Assembly (NCBI GenBank): GCA_015485495.1
Contig: WFTL01000170.1
Span: forward strand, 1-59,570
DNA from: Planctomycetaceae bacterium
GTDB taxonomy: Bacteria > Planctomycetota > Planctomycetia > Planctomycetales > Planctomycetaceae
Direction: 5' to 3'
DNA: 59,570 nt
The position numbers and the translations under genes were made by a program. Every line of letters begins with the position of its first letter. Within the stretch, counting starts at the first letter, position 1. Positions 8,986-19,700 of the stretch are shown here, one piece after another. A model generated the notes under the pieces. The model saw only the letters and a program-made list of their open reading frames with translations, had not been told where the DNA came from and did no database searches.

Positions 8986-10404
8986 TCATACCGGGGCCAG
9001 TGCGAATTCGCGGATATCGGTGACGTGGCCCTGCACGGCTGCGGCGGCCACCATCGCGGGACTCATCAGCAGCGTGCGGCCGACGGGGCTGCCCTGGCGG
9101 CCTTTGAAATTGCGATTGCTGGACGATGCGCAGACTTCGCGGCCCTGCAGGCGGTCCGGATTCATGGCCAGACACATCGAACAGCCGGCTCCCCGCCATT
9201 CGAAACCGGCGGCCTCGAAAACTTCGTGAAGGCCTTCGTTCATCGCCTGTTCGCGCACCTGCTGCGATCCGGGAACGACGATCGCGCGGACTCCATCTGC
9301 CACGCGGTGTCCGCGGACGACATCCGCGGCCTGACGCAGGTCGGAAATCCGGGAATTCGTGCAGGACCCGATGAATGCCACATCGATTTTCGTTCCGGCG
9401 ATCGGGGCACCTTCCTGCAGCCCCATGAATTCCAGAGCTTCGCGAACCAGCGTCTGTTCTTCGGAAGGAAAATCGCTCACATGCGGCAGCTTTTCGCTGA
9501 TGCCTACGGACTGAGCCGGAGTGATTCCCCAGGTGACGGTCGGTTCGATATCGGCCGCGTCGAACTCGACTTCATCATCGAATTCCGCATCGTCGGAAGA
9601 TGCCAGACTGAGCCACCAGGCGGCGGCCCGATCGAAGGAGTCTCCCTGGGGAGCGAACGGGCGCCCGCGCAGGTAGTCGACGGTTGTTTCGTCCGGATTG
9701 ATGTATCCGCAGCGGGCTCCCCCTTCGATGCTCATGTTGCACACGGTCATGCGTTCTTCCATGGACATGGCATCGAACGTGGTGCCTGCGTATTCGTAGG
9801 CGTATCCCACGCCGCCCTGAACGCCCAGTTTTCGGATGATGTGCAGAATGACGTCCTTGGCGAACACACCGGGACTGAGCTGTCCGTTGACCACAACGCG
9901 ACGCACGGCCGGCCGGTTCAGGAACATGGTCTGCGTGGCCAGGACCTGAGCGACGTTGCTGGTGCCGATTCCGATGGCGATGCTGCCGAACGCTCCGTGG
10001 GTGCTGGTGTGGCTGTCGCCGCAGACAATCGTCATGCCGGGCTGGGTGAGTCCCTGTTCCGGACCGACCACATGGACGATGCCCTGGCGTCGGTCGTCCA
10101 GGTTGAGCAGTGTGATTCCGAATTCACGGCAGTTGCGTTCGATGGCCGACATCATCTGTTCGGCCAGTTCGTCCTGAAACGGGCGGCTCTGATCGGCCGT
10201 GGGAATCACATGATCCACAGTGGCGAACGTCCGCTGAGGGAAGGCCACCTGAAGTCCGCGTTCTCGCAGAATTTCGAACGCCTGGGGGCTGGTGACTTCG
10301 TGAATCAGGTGCAGGCCGATGAACAGCTGCGTCTGCCCGTCGGGCAGCGTGCGGACGGAATGGAGATCCCAGACTTTATTGAACAGGTTGCGTGTGTCGG
10401 ACAT
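8986..10404 (-). CDS. leuC: 3-isopropylmalate dehydratase large subunit
   Basis: A 472-residue LeuC, the aconitase-type [4Fe-4S] subunit. Iron-sulfur ligands are in FIGSCTNSR and in the C-terminal [25 protein letters not shown] and [17 protein letters not shown] are family signatures. The ATG at 10404 ([13 protein letters not shown]) gives the standard N-terminus; the frame stays open to 10689 but the extension has no family resemblance. It heads the leuC-leuD pair on the minus strand. Confidence 0.95.
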   Translation of the reverse strand: MSDTRNLFNKVWDLHSVRTLPDGQTQLFIGLHLIHEVTSPQAFEILRERGLQVAFPQRTFATVDHVIPTADQSRPFQDELAEQMMSAIERNCREFGITLLNLDDRRQGIVHVVGPEQGLTQPGMTIVCGDSHTSTHGAFGSIAIGIGTSNVAQVLATQTMFLNRPAVRRVVVNGQLSPGVFAKDVILHIIRKLGVQGGVGYAYEYAGTTFDAMSMEERMTVCNMSIEGGARCGYINPDETTVDYLRGRPFAPQGDSFDRAAAWWLSLASSDDAEFDDEVEFDAADIEPTVTWGITPAQSVGISEKLPHVSDFPSEEQTLVREALEFMGLQEGAPIAGTKIDVAFIGSCTNSRISDLRQAADVVRGHRVADGVRAIVVPGSQQVREQAMNEGLHEVFEAAGFEWRGAGCSMCLAMNPDRLQGREVCASSSNRNFKGRQGSPVGRTLLMSPAMVAAAAVQGHVTDIREFALAPV

Positions 10405-10626
10405 GGAGACTGGATTCTGAAACGGGGAAAGAGCGTCCCGGCCGGTGGACCGGCCCGGTGGACCGGCAGGGGCCGGGATCTGCCGGAAGCGGGACAGTAT
10501 AACGCCGCTGCGACCGGATGTGAGTCCGGAATGTCGGGCAGTTCGGGAATTGGTCACTGGTTCATGCCCGGCGGGCTGCCTATATTCGCTTCCGAACGGG
10601 AACCGCTGCGGGCGTGTGCCGCTTCC

Positions 10627-10652
10627 GTTTCGAAATCTGTCGGTTTCGAAAC
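10627..10652. promoter_or_regulatory. Paired palindromic sites upstream of the cupin gene, possible operator
   Basis: GTTTCGAA (10627-10634) and TTCGAAAC (10645-10652) form an 8-bp inverted repeat with a 10-nt spacer. Each half lies in a copy of the 8-mer palindrome TTTCGAAA (10628-10635 and 10644-10651), 16 bp apart. The site ends 35 bp before the cupin ATG, a plausible place for a dimeric regulator. The rest of the 283-bp leuC-cupin gap holds no gene. Confidence 0.35.
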
Positions 10653-10687
10653 TCCTGAGTGGGTAATGTGATTCGGAAAGTTGCCGC

Positions 10688-11053
10688 ATGACCGGTCAGC
10701 AGAGAATCGCCGGGTGTCCGGTTGCCGATTTTGCGGGCATCGAGCCGGTTCCCTGTCCGTGCGGTCGGGCCCGCCGGGCTTTCGGGGATGTCGAGGAGCT
10801 GCCGGGGACGCTGCATCTGACGGAAATCGGCGAGCAGGCGGCCGTTCATTATCACCGCACACTGACCGAAACCTATTACATACTGGAATGTGCTCCTGGA
10901 TCGTGCCTGGAACTGAACGGGCAGCGTCTGGAGGTGCATCCGGGGATGAGCGTCGTGATTCCGCCGGGGACGCGGCATCGGGCGGTCGGCCGGATGAAGA
11001 TTCTGAATTTCGTGCTGCCGAAGTTCGATCCCGATGACGAATGGTTCGACTGA
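10688..11053 (+). CDS. Cupin-domain protein
   Basis: A 121-residue single-domain cupin. Metal ligands of the first cupin motif are visible in [17 protein letters not shown] (two His and a Glu), and the second motif is [15 protein letters not shown] with its His. Small cupins of this type act as sugar or polyketide modifying enzymes or metal-dependent dioxygenases, so no substrate is assigned. It lies 25 bp before the start of the FAD oxidoreductase and may be co-transcribed with it. Confidence 0.85.
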   Translation: MTGQQRIAGCPVADFAGIEPVPCPCGRARRAFGDVEELPGTLHLTEIGEQAAVHYHRTLTETYYILECAPGSCLELNGQRLEVHPGMSVVIPPGTRHRAVGRMKILNFVLPKFDPDDEWFD

Positions 11054-11078
11054 GCGGGGCGCCGGGGAAAGCGGAGTG

Positions 11079-13193
11079 ATGACGTTGATGAGAGCGACGG
11101 CGGGGAGAACCGGCAGCGTGAACGTGCTGTGTCGGACGGCGTGGATCCTGGCGGTTCTGACGGCGGCCGCCGGACAGCCGTGTCGGACACTGGCGAAGGA
11201 CCGTTATGACATCGTCGTGTACGGCGGGACATCGGCCGGGATTGCGGCGGCCGTGCAGGCGGTTCGCATGGGGCGGTCGGTAGTGGTGATCGAACCGACC
11301 GGGCACCTGGGGGGCCTGACCACCAGCGGTCTGGGCTGGACGGACACGGGAGACAAACGGGTGATCGGCGGCCTGGCTCGGGAGTTCTATCGCCGGGTGA
11401 AGCAGCATTACGACGATCCGTCGGCCTGGCGTTTTCAGGACCGTGCCCGGTACAGCCGCTATCGGCCGGATGCCGACGCCATGTGGACATTCGAACCTCA
11501 TGTGGCGGCCGCCATTTTTGAACGGCTGATCGAGGAGCACGGCATTCCGGTGTTCACCCGGGAACGGCTCAATCGAACCGACGGCGTGGTGAAGCGCGGC
11601 GCGCGGATCGTGTCGATCGGGATGGAATCCGGATGGACGGTGCACGGACGGGTGTTCATCGATGCCACGTACGAAGGCGATCTGATGGCGGCCGCCGGAG
11701 TGACGTACACGGTCGGTCGGGAGAGCAATGATCGGTACGGGGAAGTGCTCAACGGAGTCCAGACGAAGCGGAACACGCACAACCACCGTTTCATTCGGGA
11801 CGTGGATCCGTACGTGCGGCCCGGCGATCCGGACAGCGGACTGCTGCCGGGCGTTCATGGAGATCCGCCGGGTCAGGACGGGCAGGGGGACCGCCGGATT
11901 CAGGCGTACTGTTTCCGGATGTGCATGTCGAACGTGCCGGAAAACCGCGTGCCGTTTCGGAAACCGGAAGGGTACCGCGAGCAGGACTACGAACTGCTGC
12001 TGAGAAACTTTGAAGCCGGCGATCTGCGTCTGCCTCTGAGCCTCGGTCTGCTTCCGAACGGAAAGACGGATACGAACAACAACGGCGCCGTATCCACCGA
12101 CTGGATCGGCATGAACTATGACTGGCCGGAGGCCGATTATGAACAGCGGCAGCAGATTCAGGAGCGGCACGCTGCCTACCAGAAAGGTCTCATGTGGACT
12201 CTGGCCGGCCATCCGCGTGTTCCGGAATCGATTCGTGAGCAGATGGCTGAGTGGGGGCTGGCGGCCGATGAGTTCACCGACAACGATCACTGGCCGCCGA
12301 TGCTGTATGTTCGGGAAGCCCGGCGGATGGTCGGGGTTTACGTGATGACCGAACACGACTGCCGGCGGGTGCGGGTGGCGGACGATTCGGCGGGGCTGGG
12401 ATCCTACAACATGGATTCTCACAATGTGCAGCGCTATGTGACGGCCAGGGGAACCGTTCAGAACGAAGGAGACATTCAGGTTTCGCCCGGCGGGGCCTAC
12501 GTGATCAGCATGCGGTCTTTGATGCCGAATCGGGCGGAAGCGGACAACCTGCTTGTTCCCGTATGTCTGTCGGCGTCGCACATCGCCTACGGATCGATTC
12601 GCATGGAACCGGTGTTCATGATTCTGGGGCAGTCGGCGGCCACTGCGGCTGTGCTGGCCGTGTCCGCCGATTCGGCCGTTCAGGAGGTGGCGTATGAGGA
12701 TCTGGAGAAACGTCTGCGGGCCGACGGACAGGTTCTCGACCTGCCTCCCGGATCCAGGCCTCGGGGCGTCATTTCCACGGCCGGCCTGGACGGTGTGGTG
12801 GTGGATGATGCGTCTGCCCGTCTGGAAGGGCACTGGGTGACCAGCACGTCGGTCGGTCCGTTCGTGGAAGACGGCTACCGGCACGAAGGGAACGGGCGTT
12901 TCGGTCCCGCGGCGGCTCATTTCCGGGCGCCGCTTCCGGCGGGGCGGTATGAAGTCCGTCTTTCCTGGACGGCGTCGCCGAACCGGGCCACGAACGTGCC
13001 GGTCACCATCCGGCATGCGGGCGGAACAGACACCGTGCGGATCAGTCAGAGGCAGCCGCCGGCGGAGGACGGGCTGTTCCGTTCGCTGGGGATTTTTACG
13101 TTTTCCGAAGATGTTCCGGCGGAGGTGACGATTGGCAATGAGAACGCCGATGGGTATGTGGTGATCGATGCCGTGCAGTTTCTGAAGCGATGA
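11079..13193 (+). CDS. Exported FAD-dependent oxidoreductase with golvesin-like C-terminal domain
   Basis: 704 residues from the ATG at 11079. A hydrophobic N-terminal segment (AWILAVLTAAAG) suggests export. A dinucleotide-binding start, YDIVVYGGTSAGIAAAVQA, is followed by VVVIEPTGHLGGLTTSGLG. This is typical of the 'FAD-dependent oxidoreductase' family found near polysaccharide-degradation genes in planctomycetes. The last ~130 residues (from about VVVDDASARLEGHW) look like a golvesin/xanthan-lyase-type beta domain, probably carbohydrate-binding. Rhamnulokinase downstream suggests sugar catabolism. The substrate is unknown. Confidence 0.82.
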   Translation: MTLMRATAGRTGSVNVLCRTAWILAVLTAAAGQPCRTLAKDRYDIVVYGGTSAGIAAAVQAVRMGRSVVVIEPTGHLGGLTTSGLGWTDTGDKRVIGGLAREFYRRVKQHYDDPSAWRFQDRARYSRYRPDADAMWTFEPHVAAAIFERLIEEHGIPVFTRERLNRTDGVVKRGARIVSIGMESGWTVHGRVFIDATYEGDLMAAAGVTYTVGRESNDRYGEVLNGVQTKRNTHNHRFIRDVDPYVRPGDPDSGLLPGVHGDPPGQDGQGDRRIQAYCFRMCMSNVPENRVPFRKPEGYREQDYELLLRNFEAGDLRLPLSLGLLPNGKTDTNNNGAVSTDWIGMNYDWPEADYEQRQQIQERHAAYQKGLMWTLAGHPRVPESIREQMAEWGLAADEFTDNDHWPPMLYVREARRMVGVYVMTEHDCRRVRVADDSAGLGSYNMDSHNVQRYVTARGTVQNEGDIQVSPGGAYVISMRSLMPNRAEADNLLVPVCLSASHIAYGSIRMEPVFMILGQSAATAAVLAVSADSAVQEVAYEDLEKRLRADGQVLDLPPGSRPRGVISTAGLDGVVVDDASARLEGHWVTSTSVGPFVEDGYRHEGNGRFGPAAAHFRAPLPAGRYEVRLSWTASPNRATNVPVTIRHAGGTDTVRISQRQPPAEDGLFRSLGIFTFSEDVPAEVTIGNENADGYVVIDAVQFLKR

Positions 13194-13319
13194 AATCGGC
13201 AGGTGATGACAGAATCGGGCGGCCTGGCTGTCCGGCTCCGGACCTGCGGCACAGGCTCAGCCGGGCGGCGGCCGTCTGATGAGTTGTGAACGAATACGCC
13301 GAACGGAGAAGGATTTGGG

Positions 13320-14807
13320 ATGACCGACAGAGTGTTTCTGGCCGTGGATCTGGGAGCGGAAAGCGGCCGCGTGATGGCGGGGCAGTTCGATGGTTCAACG
13401 GTGACGCTGCGGGAACAGCATCGGTTTCCCAACGGACCGGTTGTTCTGGGCGACACGCTCCGGTGGAATCTGATCGGTCTGTGGTCGGAAATCCGCACAG
13501 GTCTGCAGAAGGCCGCATCAGAATGCGGCGGTTCGATCGCTTCGGTGGGAGTGGACACCTGGGGCGTCGATTTCGTTCTGCTGAATCGCAACGATGAACT
13601 GCTGGGTCAGCCGTGGAATTACCGCGATCCGCGAACGGACGGAATGATGCAGAAGGCGTTTGCCCGCGTGCCGCGGGAAACGATCTTCGCGACGACCGGG
13701 CTGCAGTTTCTGCCCATCAATTCGCTGTATCAGCTTCTGGCCATGCAGGAACGGGATCCGGAACTGGTCGCTCAGGCCGCCCGCTTCCTGATGATTCCCG
13801 ACTTTTTTCACTGGTGTCTGTGCGGCAGCCGCGTGGTGGAATTCACCAATGCGACCACGTCGCAGATGCTGAATGCCCGCACGCGATCCTGGGCGGACGA
13901 TCTGCTGCGATCGTTTGAACTGCCCGGGGACATGTTTCCGGAAGTGGTGCAGCCGGGAACGGAGCTGGGTGCGCTGCGCAAAGAAGTGGGAGAATGGACG
14001 GGGCTGAGTCGGCTGCCCGTGATCGCTCCGGCCACGCACGACACCGGTTCGGCGGTGGCGGCGGTGCCCGTGGGACAGACCGGACTCCCCGACCGGGCCT
14101 ACATCAGCAGCGGCACCTGGTCGCTGCTGGGGGTTGAAACGCGGGAAGCCGTGCTGACGCCGCAGGCGCTGGAATACAATGTGACCAATGAAGGCGGAGT
14201 GGACGGCACGTGGCGGCTGCTGAAGAACATCATGGGGCTGTGGCTGGTGCAGCAGTGTCGGCGGGCCTTTTCCCGCAGCGGGCACGATTACGACTACGGC
14301 CGTCTGATGGAACTGGCCGAACAGGCCGTTCCCTTCCGTTCACTCATTGATCCGGACCGCAGCGTGTTTCTGGGGCCGCCGGACATGACGGCGGCCATCG
14401 CGGAAGAATGCCGTCGGACGGGCGAGCCGGTTCCGGAAACGGAAGGACAGTTCGTGCGCTGTGCGCTGGAAAGTCTGGCTTTGAAATACAGCCTGGTTCT
14501 GGGACGGCTGGAAGAGCTGACGGGAGTACCGGTGCAGGTGATTCACATTGTTGGCGGCGGTTCGAAGAACCGGCTGCTGAATCAACTGACGGCTGATGCC
14601 TGTGGACGCCCGGTGCAGGCGGGGCCGGTGGAGGCGACGGCTTTGGGCAACGTGCTGGTTCAGGCGCGGGCTGCCGGGGAGCTGGCTTCGCTGGCGGAGA
14701 TGCGCGACGTGGTGCGGCGATCGGAATCGATTGAGGAGTACGTTCCGAAGAACACCGATGCCTGGGATGGGGTCCGGGATCGGTTCGAGCGGCTGTGTCG
14801 GGAGTGA
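13320..14807 (+). CDS. rhaB: Rhamnulokinase (FGGY carbohydrate kinase)
   Basis: A 495-residue FGGY-family sugar kinase most like L-rhamnulokinase, which phosphorylates L-rhamnulose at O-1. Family segments are [13 protein letters not shown] at the N-terminus, [22 protein letters not shown], the [13 protein letters not shown] region, [11 protein letters not shown] and the ATP-site segment [14 protein letters not shown]. The GGAGAAGGA Shine-Dalgarno lies just upstream of the ATG at 13320. No rhamnose isomerase or aldolase is in the window. Confidence 0.88.
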   Translation: MTDRVFLAVDLGAESGRVMAGQFDGSTVTLREQHRFPNGPVVLGDTLRWNLIGLWSEIRTGLQKAASECGGSIASVGVDTWGVDFVLLNRNDELLGQPWNYRDPRTDGMMQKAFARVPRETIFATTGLQFLPINSLYQLLAMQERDPELVAQAARFLMIPDFFHWCLCGSRVVEFTNATTSQMLNARTRSWADDLLRSFELPGDMFPEVVQPGTELGALRKEVGEWTGLSRLPVIAPATHDTGSAVAAVPVGQTGLPDRAYISSGTWSLLGVETREAVLTPQALEYNVTNEGGVDGTWRLLKNIMGLWLVQQCRRAFSRSGHDYDYGRLMELAEQAVPFRSLIDPDRSVFLGPPDMTAAIAEECRRTGEPVPETEGQFVRCALESLALKYSLVLGRLEELTGVPVQVIHIVGGGSKNRLLNQLTADACGRPVQAGPVEATALGNVLVQARAAGELASLAEMRDVVRRSESIEEYVPKNTDAWDGVRDRFERLCRE

Positions 14808-14864
14808 CAGCGTGCGAAAACCCTCTCTGGATTCCGCCGGCGGGCGGCGAATGCGGACTGTCTG

Positions 14865-15818
14865 ATGTCCGATGTTCTGTGGACGATGGAGTCGGTCTGT
14901 CTGGGGCCGGCGTCGCGGCGGCTGGATGGACTGACCGGGGTCATCCGGGCCGGAACCACGGTGATTCTGGGGGAATCGGGGGCCGGGAAATCTTCACTGC
15001 TCAGCCTGCTGGCCGGGCTGGAACGTCCGGACCGCGGCCGTCTGCGGCGGTGTTTTTCGGCCTGTTCGGGCCGTGTGCCGGTTTACTGGGCTCCTCAGGG
15101 AGGCGGCCTGTGGCCTCACCTGACCGTGCTGCAGCATCTGCTGGCTGTGGGAAAAGACGAAAATTCGGCAGACAAACTGCTGGCTCAGTTCGGTCTGACA
15201 GGACGCCGGGCGGCTCGTCCGGCAGAACTGTCTCAGGGCGAACGGGCCCGGCTTTCGCTGGCCCGCGCCCTGGCGGTGCCCGCTCAGGTTCTGCTGTTCG
15301 ATGAACCGCTGAATCATGTCGATTCGCCGCGGCGGGCTTCCGGCTGGACAGTGATTCGGGAATTCCTTCGAGAAACAGGAACGCATCTGGTGCTGGCCAC
15401 TCATGAACCACCCGTGGCCCTGCGGCTGGCGGACGACCTGCTGTGCCTGGAGAACGGGCGCATCATCTGGCAGGGCGACGTCCGGGTGTTGTACCGCGAT
15501 CCTCCGGACGAACGGCGGGGGCGTCTTCTGGGGCCACTCAACTGGCTCACACCGGACGACTGTGCCGTCTGGGAGCTGGAATACGGGCGTTCGAACGCCG
15601 TGCGTCCGGAGCAGCTTGCGGTGGTGCCTGTTGGGCGGGACGAGGCTGTGGGCACAGCAGAAGATTCTGCTTTCGTGGGCGGACTGGCGGAAACCGTGAT
15701 TCGTCACGGGGCAACCGGCCAGGAGCGCCTGTTTGTGCATGGTGCTCAGACAGCCATGCTTCCGGGAACACCGGTGCGACTGAAGCGCACGGAAACAGCG
15801 GGCCGGATGGATGTGTGA
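14865..15818 (+). CDS. ABC transporter ATP-binding protein, no permease adjacent
   Basis: A 317-residue ABC ATPase. Walker A is GESGAGKS (residues 36-43), the Q-loop is in YWAPQGGGLW, the signature is LSQGERARLSLARAL, Walker B is VLLFDEPLNHVD, and the H-loop His is in LATHEP. The ABC domain ends near residue 210 and about 100 more residues follow, somewhat like the regulatory tail of importer ATPases. No permease or binding protein is next to it. It is the first gene of the 14865-33377 array and overlaps the next gene by 8 bp. Confidence 0.85.
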   Translation: MSDVLWTMESVCLGPASRRLDGLTGVIRAGTTVILGESGAGKSSLLSLLAGLERPDRGRLRRCFSACSGRVPVYWAPQGGGLWPHLTVLQHLLAVGKDENSADKLLAQFGLTGRRAARPAELSQGERARLSLARALAVPAQVLLFDEPLNHVDSPRRASGWTVIREFLRETGTHLVLATHEPPVALRLADDLLCLENGRIIWQGDVRVLYRDPPDERRGRLLGPLNWLTPDDCAVWELEYGRSNAVRPEQLAVVPVGRDEAVGTAEDSAFVGGLAETVIRHGATGQERLFVHGAQTAMLPGTPVRLKRTETAGRMDV

Positions 15819-16746
15819 CGGGGGCATCATCCGGGCCGGGGTGCCGTGCCTGGCGGTTGCGGCGGCCGCGGCGGTCATGTTGTCGGTCGGCTGCCGTTCG
15901 TCCGATGAACCGGTTCTGCATTTTTCGAAGATCGACCGCTGGGTCGTCCCGGCGGACGGATCCCGCCTGCCGGCTCCTCGCGGTCTGTATTCCGACCCGG
16001 AAGATCGGGTGTATGTTCTGGACGATGCCGGCCGGGTGCTTGTCTATTCTTCGGACGGCCGGGTGGAGGCATCCTGGCGGATGCCGGAAAGTGAGGCGGG
16101 TCGGCCGGAGGGCATTGTGCGGCTGCGGGATGGCCGCGTGGCGGTGGCGGACACGCATTACCACCGTGTGGTCATTTTCGAAGCGAACGGCGACGTGGAT
16201 CGGATGTTCGGGGAGTACGGCACGGAACCGGGGCAGTTCGTCTATCCCGTGGCGATTGTGGAAGACGACCAGGGGTGTCTGTACGTTGGGGAGTACGGCG
16301 ATCGGCAGCGGGTTCAGAAGTTTCAGGCAGACGGCCGATTTCTGCTGGCGTTCGGGCGACATGGCACGGGAGACGGTGAATTTCAGCGTCCCGGGGCCAT
16401 TGTGTGGGAGGGCGGTCTGGTTTACGTCGTGGATGCCTTCAACGATCGCATTCAGCTTTTTTCGGATGATGGACAGTTTCAGCGGGTCATACGTCTTTCA
16501 GCAGATGTGGATCCGCTGGGGTATCCGTATGACATGCGGGTGTGGGGCGACCGGCTGTACGTGATTGAAAATCGGGCCGCACGCCTGACGGTGCTGTCGC
16601 GGGACGGTACTCTGATCGGTCGCTGGGGGCGTCCCGGTCGTGGCATGGGGGAACTGTATGGCCCGTGGGGGCTGACGGTTCTTTCGGACGGCCGGGTTCT
16701 GATCGCCGACACCGGCAATCATCGGATCGTGGAGCTGACGCCGTGA
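15811..16746 (+). CDS. NHL-repeat exported protein, probably a lipoprotein
   Basis: 311 residues. An N-terminal hydrophobic segment ends LSVGC (Cys28), a weak lipobox, so it is probably anchored in the periplasm. The body is a run of NHL/6-bladed propeller repeats, seen as recurring units of the type GRVLVYSSDGRVEASW, HYHRVVIFEANGDVDRMFG and DTGNHRIVEL. Such propellers bind proteins or ligands. The start overlaps the ABC ATPase stop by 8 bp and the stop overlaps the next gene's GTG by 4 bp, so translation is probably coupled. Confidence 0.82.
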   Translation: MCDGGIIRAGVPCLAVAAAAAVMLSVGCRSSDEPVLHFSKIDRWVVPADGSRLPAPRGLYSDPEDRVYVLDDAGRVLVYSSDGRVEASWRMPESEAGRPEGIVRLRDGRVAVADTHYHRVVIFEANGDVDRMFGEYGTEPGQFVYPVAIVEDDQGCLYVGEYGDRQRVQKFQADGRFLLAFGRHGTGDGEFQRPGAIVWEGGLVYVVDAFNDRIQLFSDDGQFQRVIRLSADVDPLGYPYDMRVWGDRLYVIENRAARLTVLSRDGTLIGRWGRPGRGMGELYGPWGLTVLSDGRVLIADTGNHRIVELTP

Positions 16747-19700
16747 AGCGGGCAGGCAGAATCCTTCGGCGTGTGTTTCCGCCGGCTCGTCGGCCGGTCG
16801 GCGGGACGGCGGTTCTGTCTTTGCTGCTGTTCGCTGCTTCGTTCGCTCTGGTCAGTTTTTCCGTGATACGCGTGCCTCGTGTGTTTCTGACGGAAGACAC
16901 GTGGGTTTTCGGGCTTCCGCGTCCTCAGGTGGAATTTCTGGGGCGGCTGCAGTTCGACGATCCGTGGATGTTTCTGCTGCTGGTGTTCGTGCCGTGGATC
17001 TGGTGGATGCAGGCGGCCGGCCATGCGGGGCTGACTGTCCGCCGGGCGGCGGTGGCCGGATTCGTGCGTCTGTGGGTGGCCGGGCTGCTGATTGTCGTGC
17101 TGGCCGGTCCGCGGTCCGTGCGGACCAGTGATGTGCTGTCGGTCATGTACACGGTGGACGTGTCCGATTCGGTCAGCGAAGCGCGTCAGGAAGCGCTGGA
17201 AGTCGTGGCGGCCACGGCCGCTGAAAAGCCTTCTGCCGACCAGGCCGGTCTGGTGATTTTCGGACGCAGTGCGGCGGTGGAGCTGCCGCCGCGGTCGTCC
17301 TTTCCGTTCGAAAAATTCCTGAATGCTCAGGTCGGACGGGATGCGACCAATCTGGAACAGTCGCTGTCGCTGAGTGCGGCGATGCTGCCGGAAGAACATC
17401 GGGGCCGCATCGTGCTGTTCAGCGACGGGGCGGAAACGATCGGCCGGATGAATGATGTGGTGGACGATCTGCAGGCTCGCCAGATCCGTGTGGATGTCGT
17501 GCCCATCGATTACGAGTACGACCATGAGGTGCTTCTGGAACGGCTCGACCTGCCTCGCTATGTGCGGCTGGGAGAAACCTACGAAGCATCTGTGGTACTG
17601 ACGAGTCTGTCGGCCGGTTCGGGATTTCTGGTTCTGGAGCAGAATGAGGAGGAGCTGGCGCGGGTGCCGGTCGAATTTTCCGCCGGCCGCAGCCGGTTTT
17701 CTCTGCCGATTCAGGTGCAGTCGCCCGGGTACTACGAATACACGGCCCGCATCGAGGTTCCGGCCGGGCGGGACAGTCGGGTGGAAAACAATGAGGCGCG
17801 CAACTACCTGTTCATCGACGGTCCGGGCCGGATTCTGCTGGTGACCGATCCGGAGGGCGATCCGGAAGAATGGCGCTATTTCGAGCAGGCGCTGCGGCAG
17901 GGAGAGCGCCAGGTGGAAGTGATTTCGGCGCTGGAATTTCCTTTGGACACGCTGGCACTGATGCCGTACGACTGCATCGTGTTCGCGGATGTTCCGGCCA
18001 ACGCGCTGCTGACCAGCCAGATTCAGGCGGTGCACGATGCGGTGCGCGATCTGGGCGTGGGTTTTCTGATGCTGGGCGGTCCGAACAGCTTTGGTCCGGG
18101 AGGATATGAGAATTCGCCCATCGAAGACTGCCTGCCGATTTCCATGCAGATCGGCAAAAAGAAGATTCTGCCCAAAGGGGCGCTGGTCATCATTCTGCAC
18201 ACCTGCGAGTTTCCGCGGGGCAACAGCTGGGCCCGGAAGATCACCAAGAAGGCCATCCAGGTGCTCAACGCCGAAGATGAAGTGGGTGCCATCGGCTTTG
18301 GTTCGGAAGGGGACTACTGGATTTTCGAGCTGACTCCGGCCGGGGAATACCTTTCTCTGGTGAAGCAGATCAACGCGGCCGAAATCGGAGACATGCCCAG
18401 CTTCAGCAGTTCCATGAAGATGGGCATGGAAGCGCTCACGAAATCGAATGCCGCGTCGCGTCACATGATCATCATTTCCGACGGAGACGCTCAGCCGCCG
18501 CCGCCCCAGGATCTGCAGGCCTTCGTGGATGCTCAGATCACCGTGTCGACCGTGGCCGTGTTTCCTCACAACGGTCCTCAGGGAACCCGCATTCTGCAGA
18601 GCATCGCGTCGGTGACCGGGGGCCGTTTTTATTATCCGTCGAATCCCCGACAGCTGCCGTCGATTTTCGTGAAGGAGGCCCGGACGCTGCGGCGCAGCCA
18701 GGTTCAGGTGCGGTCCTTCACTCCGACACTGCGGATCGATGATCCGGTGGTGCGTGGTCTGGATGCGCTGCCCGAACTGCACGGATACGTTCTGACATCG
18801 GAAAAGGACGACCCGCGGGCCTCGGTCATCCTGTCGGCGCCGCCGGCGGAGGACGATCCGGTGGCCGCGGAATCCGATGTGGATCCGATTCTCGCCGTGT
18901 GGCGTTACGGACTGGGCGCGTCGGCGGCTTTCACGTCGGACATGACGACCGGCTGGGGCCGGGACTGGGTTTCCTGGGACCGGTTTCAGCAGATGGTCAC
19001 TCAGTTGATCACCCGCATCGGCCGGGTGCGGCGGGAACAGCATCTGCGTGTGTACACCTACACGAACGGAAACGAAGGTGTGATCGTGGTGGAAGACTTT
19101 CACCCGGAAGAAATGCTGCTGGACGTGACGGCTGATGTGACCGGGCCGAACGGGTTCGCCCGATCCGTTGCGGTTCGCCAGACGGCGCCCCGCCGTTACC
19201 AGGTGCGTCTGCCGCTGCAGGGCCGCGGGCGGTATCAGGTGCAGGTGCGGGCCGCGGGCACCGACCGGAACGAAACGGCCTATGCGGGATTCATCGTGTC
19301 GTATTCGCCGGAGTATCTGCGGTTTCGGGCCAATCCGATTGTGCTGCGGGAAGTGGCGGAGCGGACCGGGGGACGGGAAATCGATGTGGATCAGGATGCG
19401 GAGGAACTGACGCAGCAGATTTTCGGCGAACGGAAGCCGCGAACGAGTCAGTCGCGGGTGTTCGACTGGTTTCTGATGATGCTGGCGTGTCTGGTTCCGC
19501 TGGATGTGGCCGTTCGCCGGGTGCAGATCGACGCCGCATGGATCACTCAGCTGTTTCGCCGTCAGCAGCCGGAAGAAGAGGGCAGCACGGTTGGCGCTCT
19601 GCTGGAAAAATCGCAGGCCGTCCGGTCGGCTCTGGCATCCCGTTCAGATCGTGTGGCGGCGGATCCGACCGGTTCCCGCAGCCGGACGGTGCAGCGGGCG

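Noticed and set aside
10498-10503. TATAAC, a good -10 box, between leuC and the cupin gene
   Set aside because: No acceptable -35 lies 16-19 bp upstream and it is 185 bp from the cupin start.
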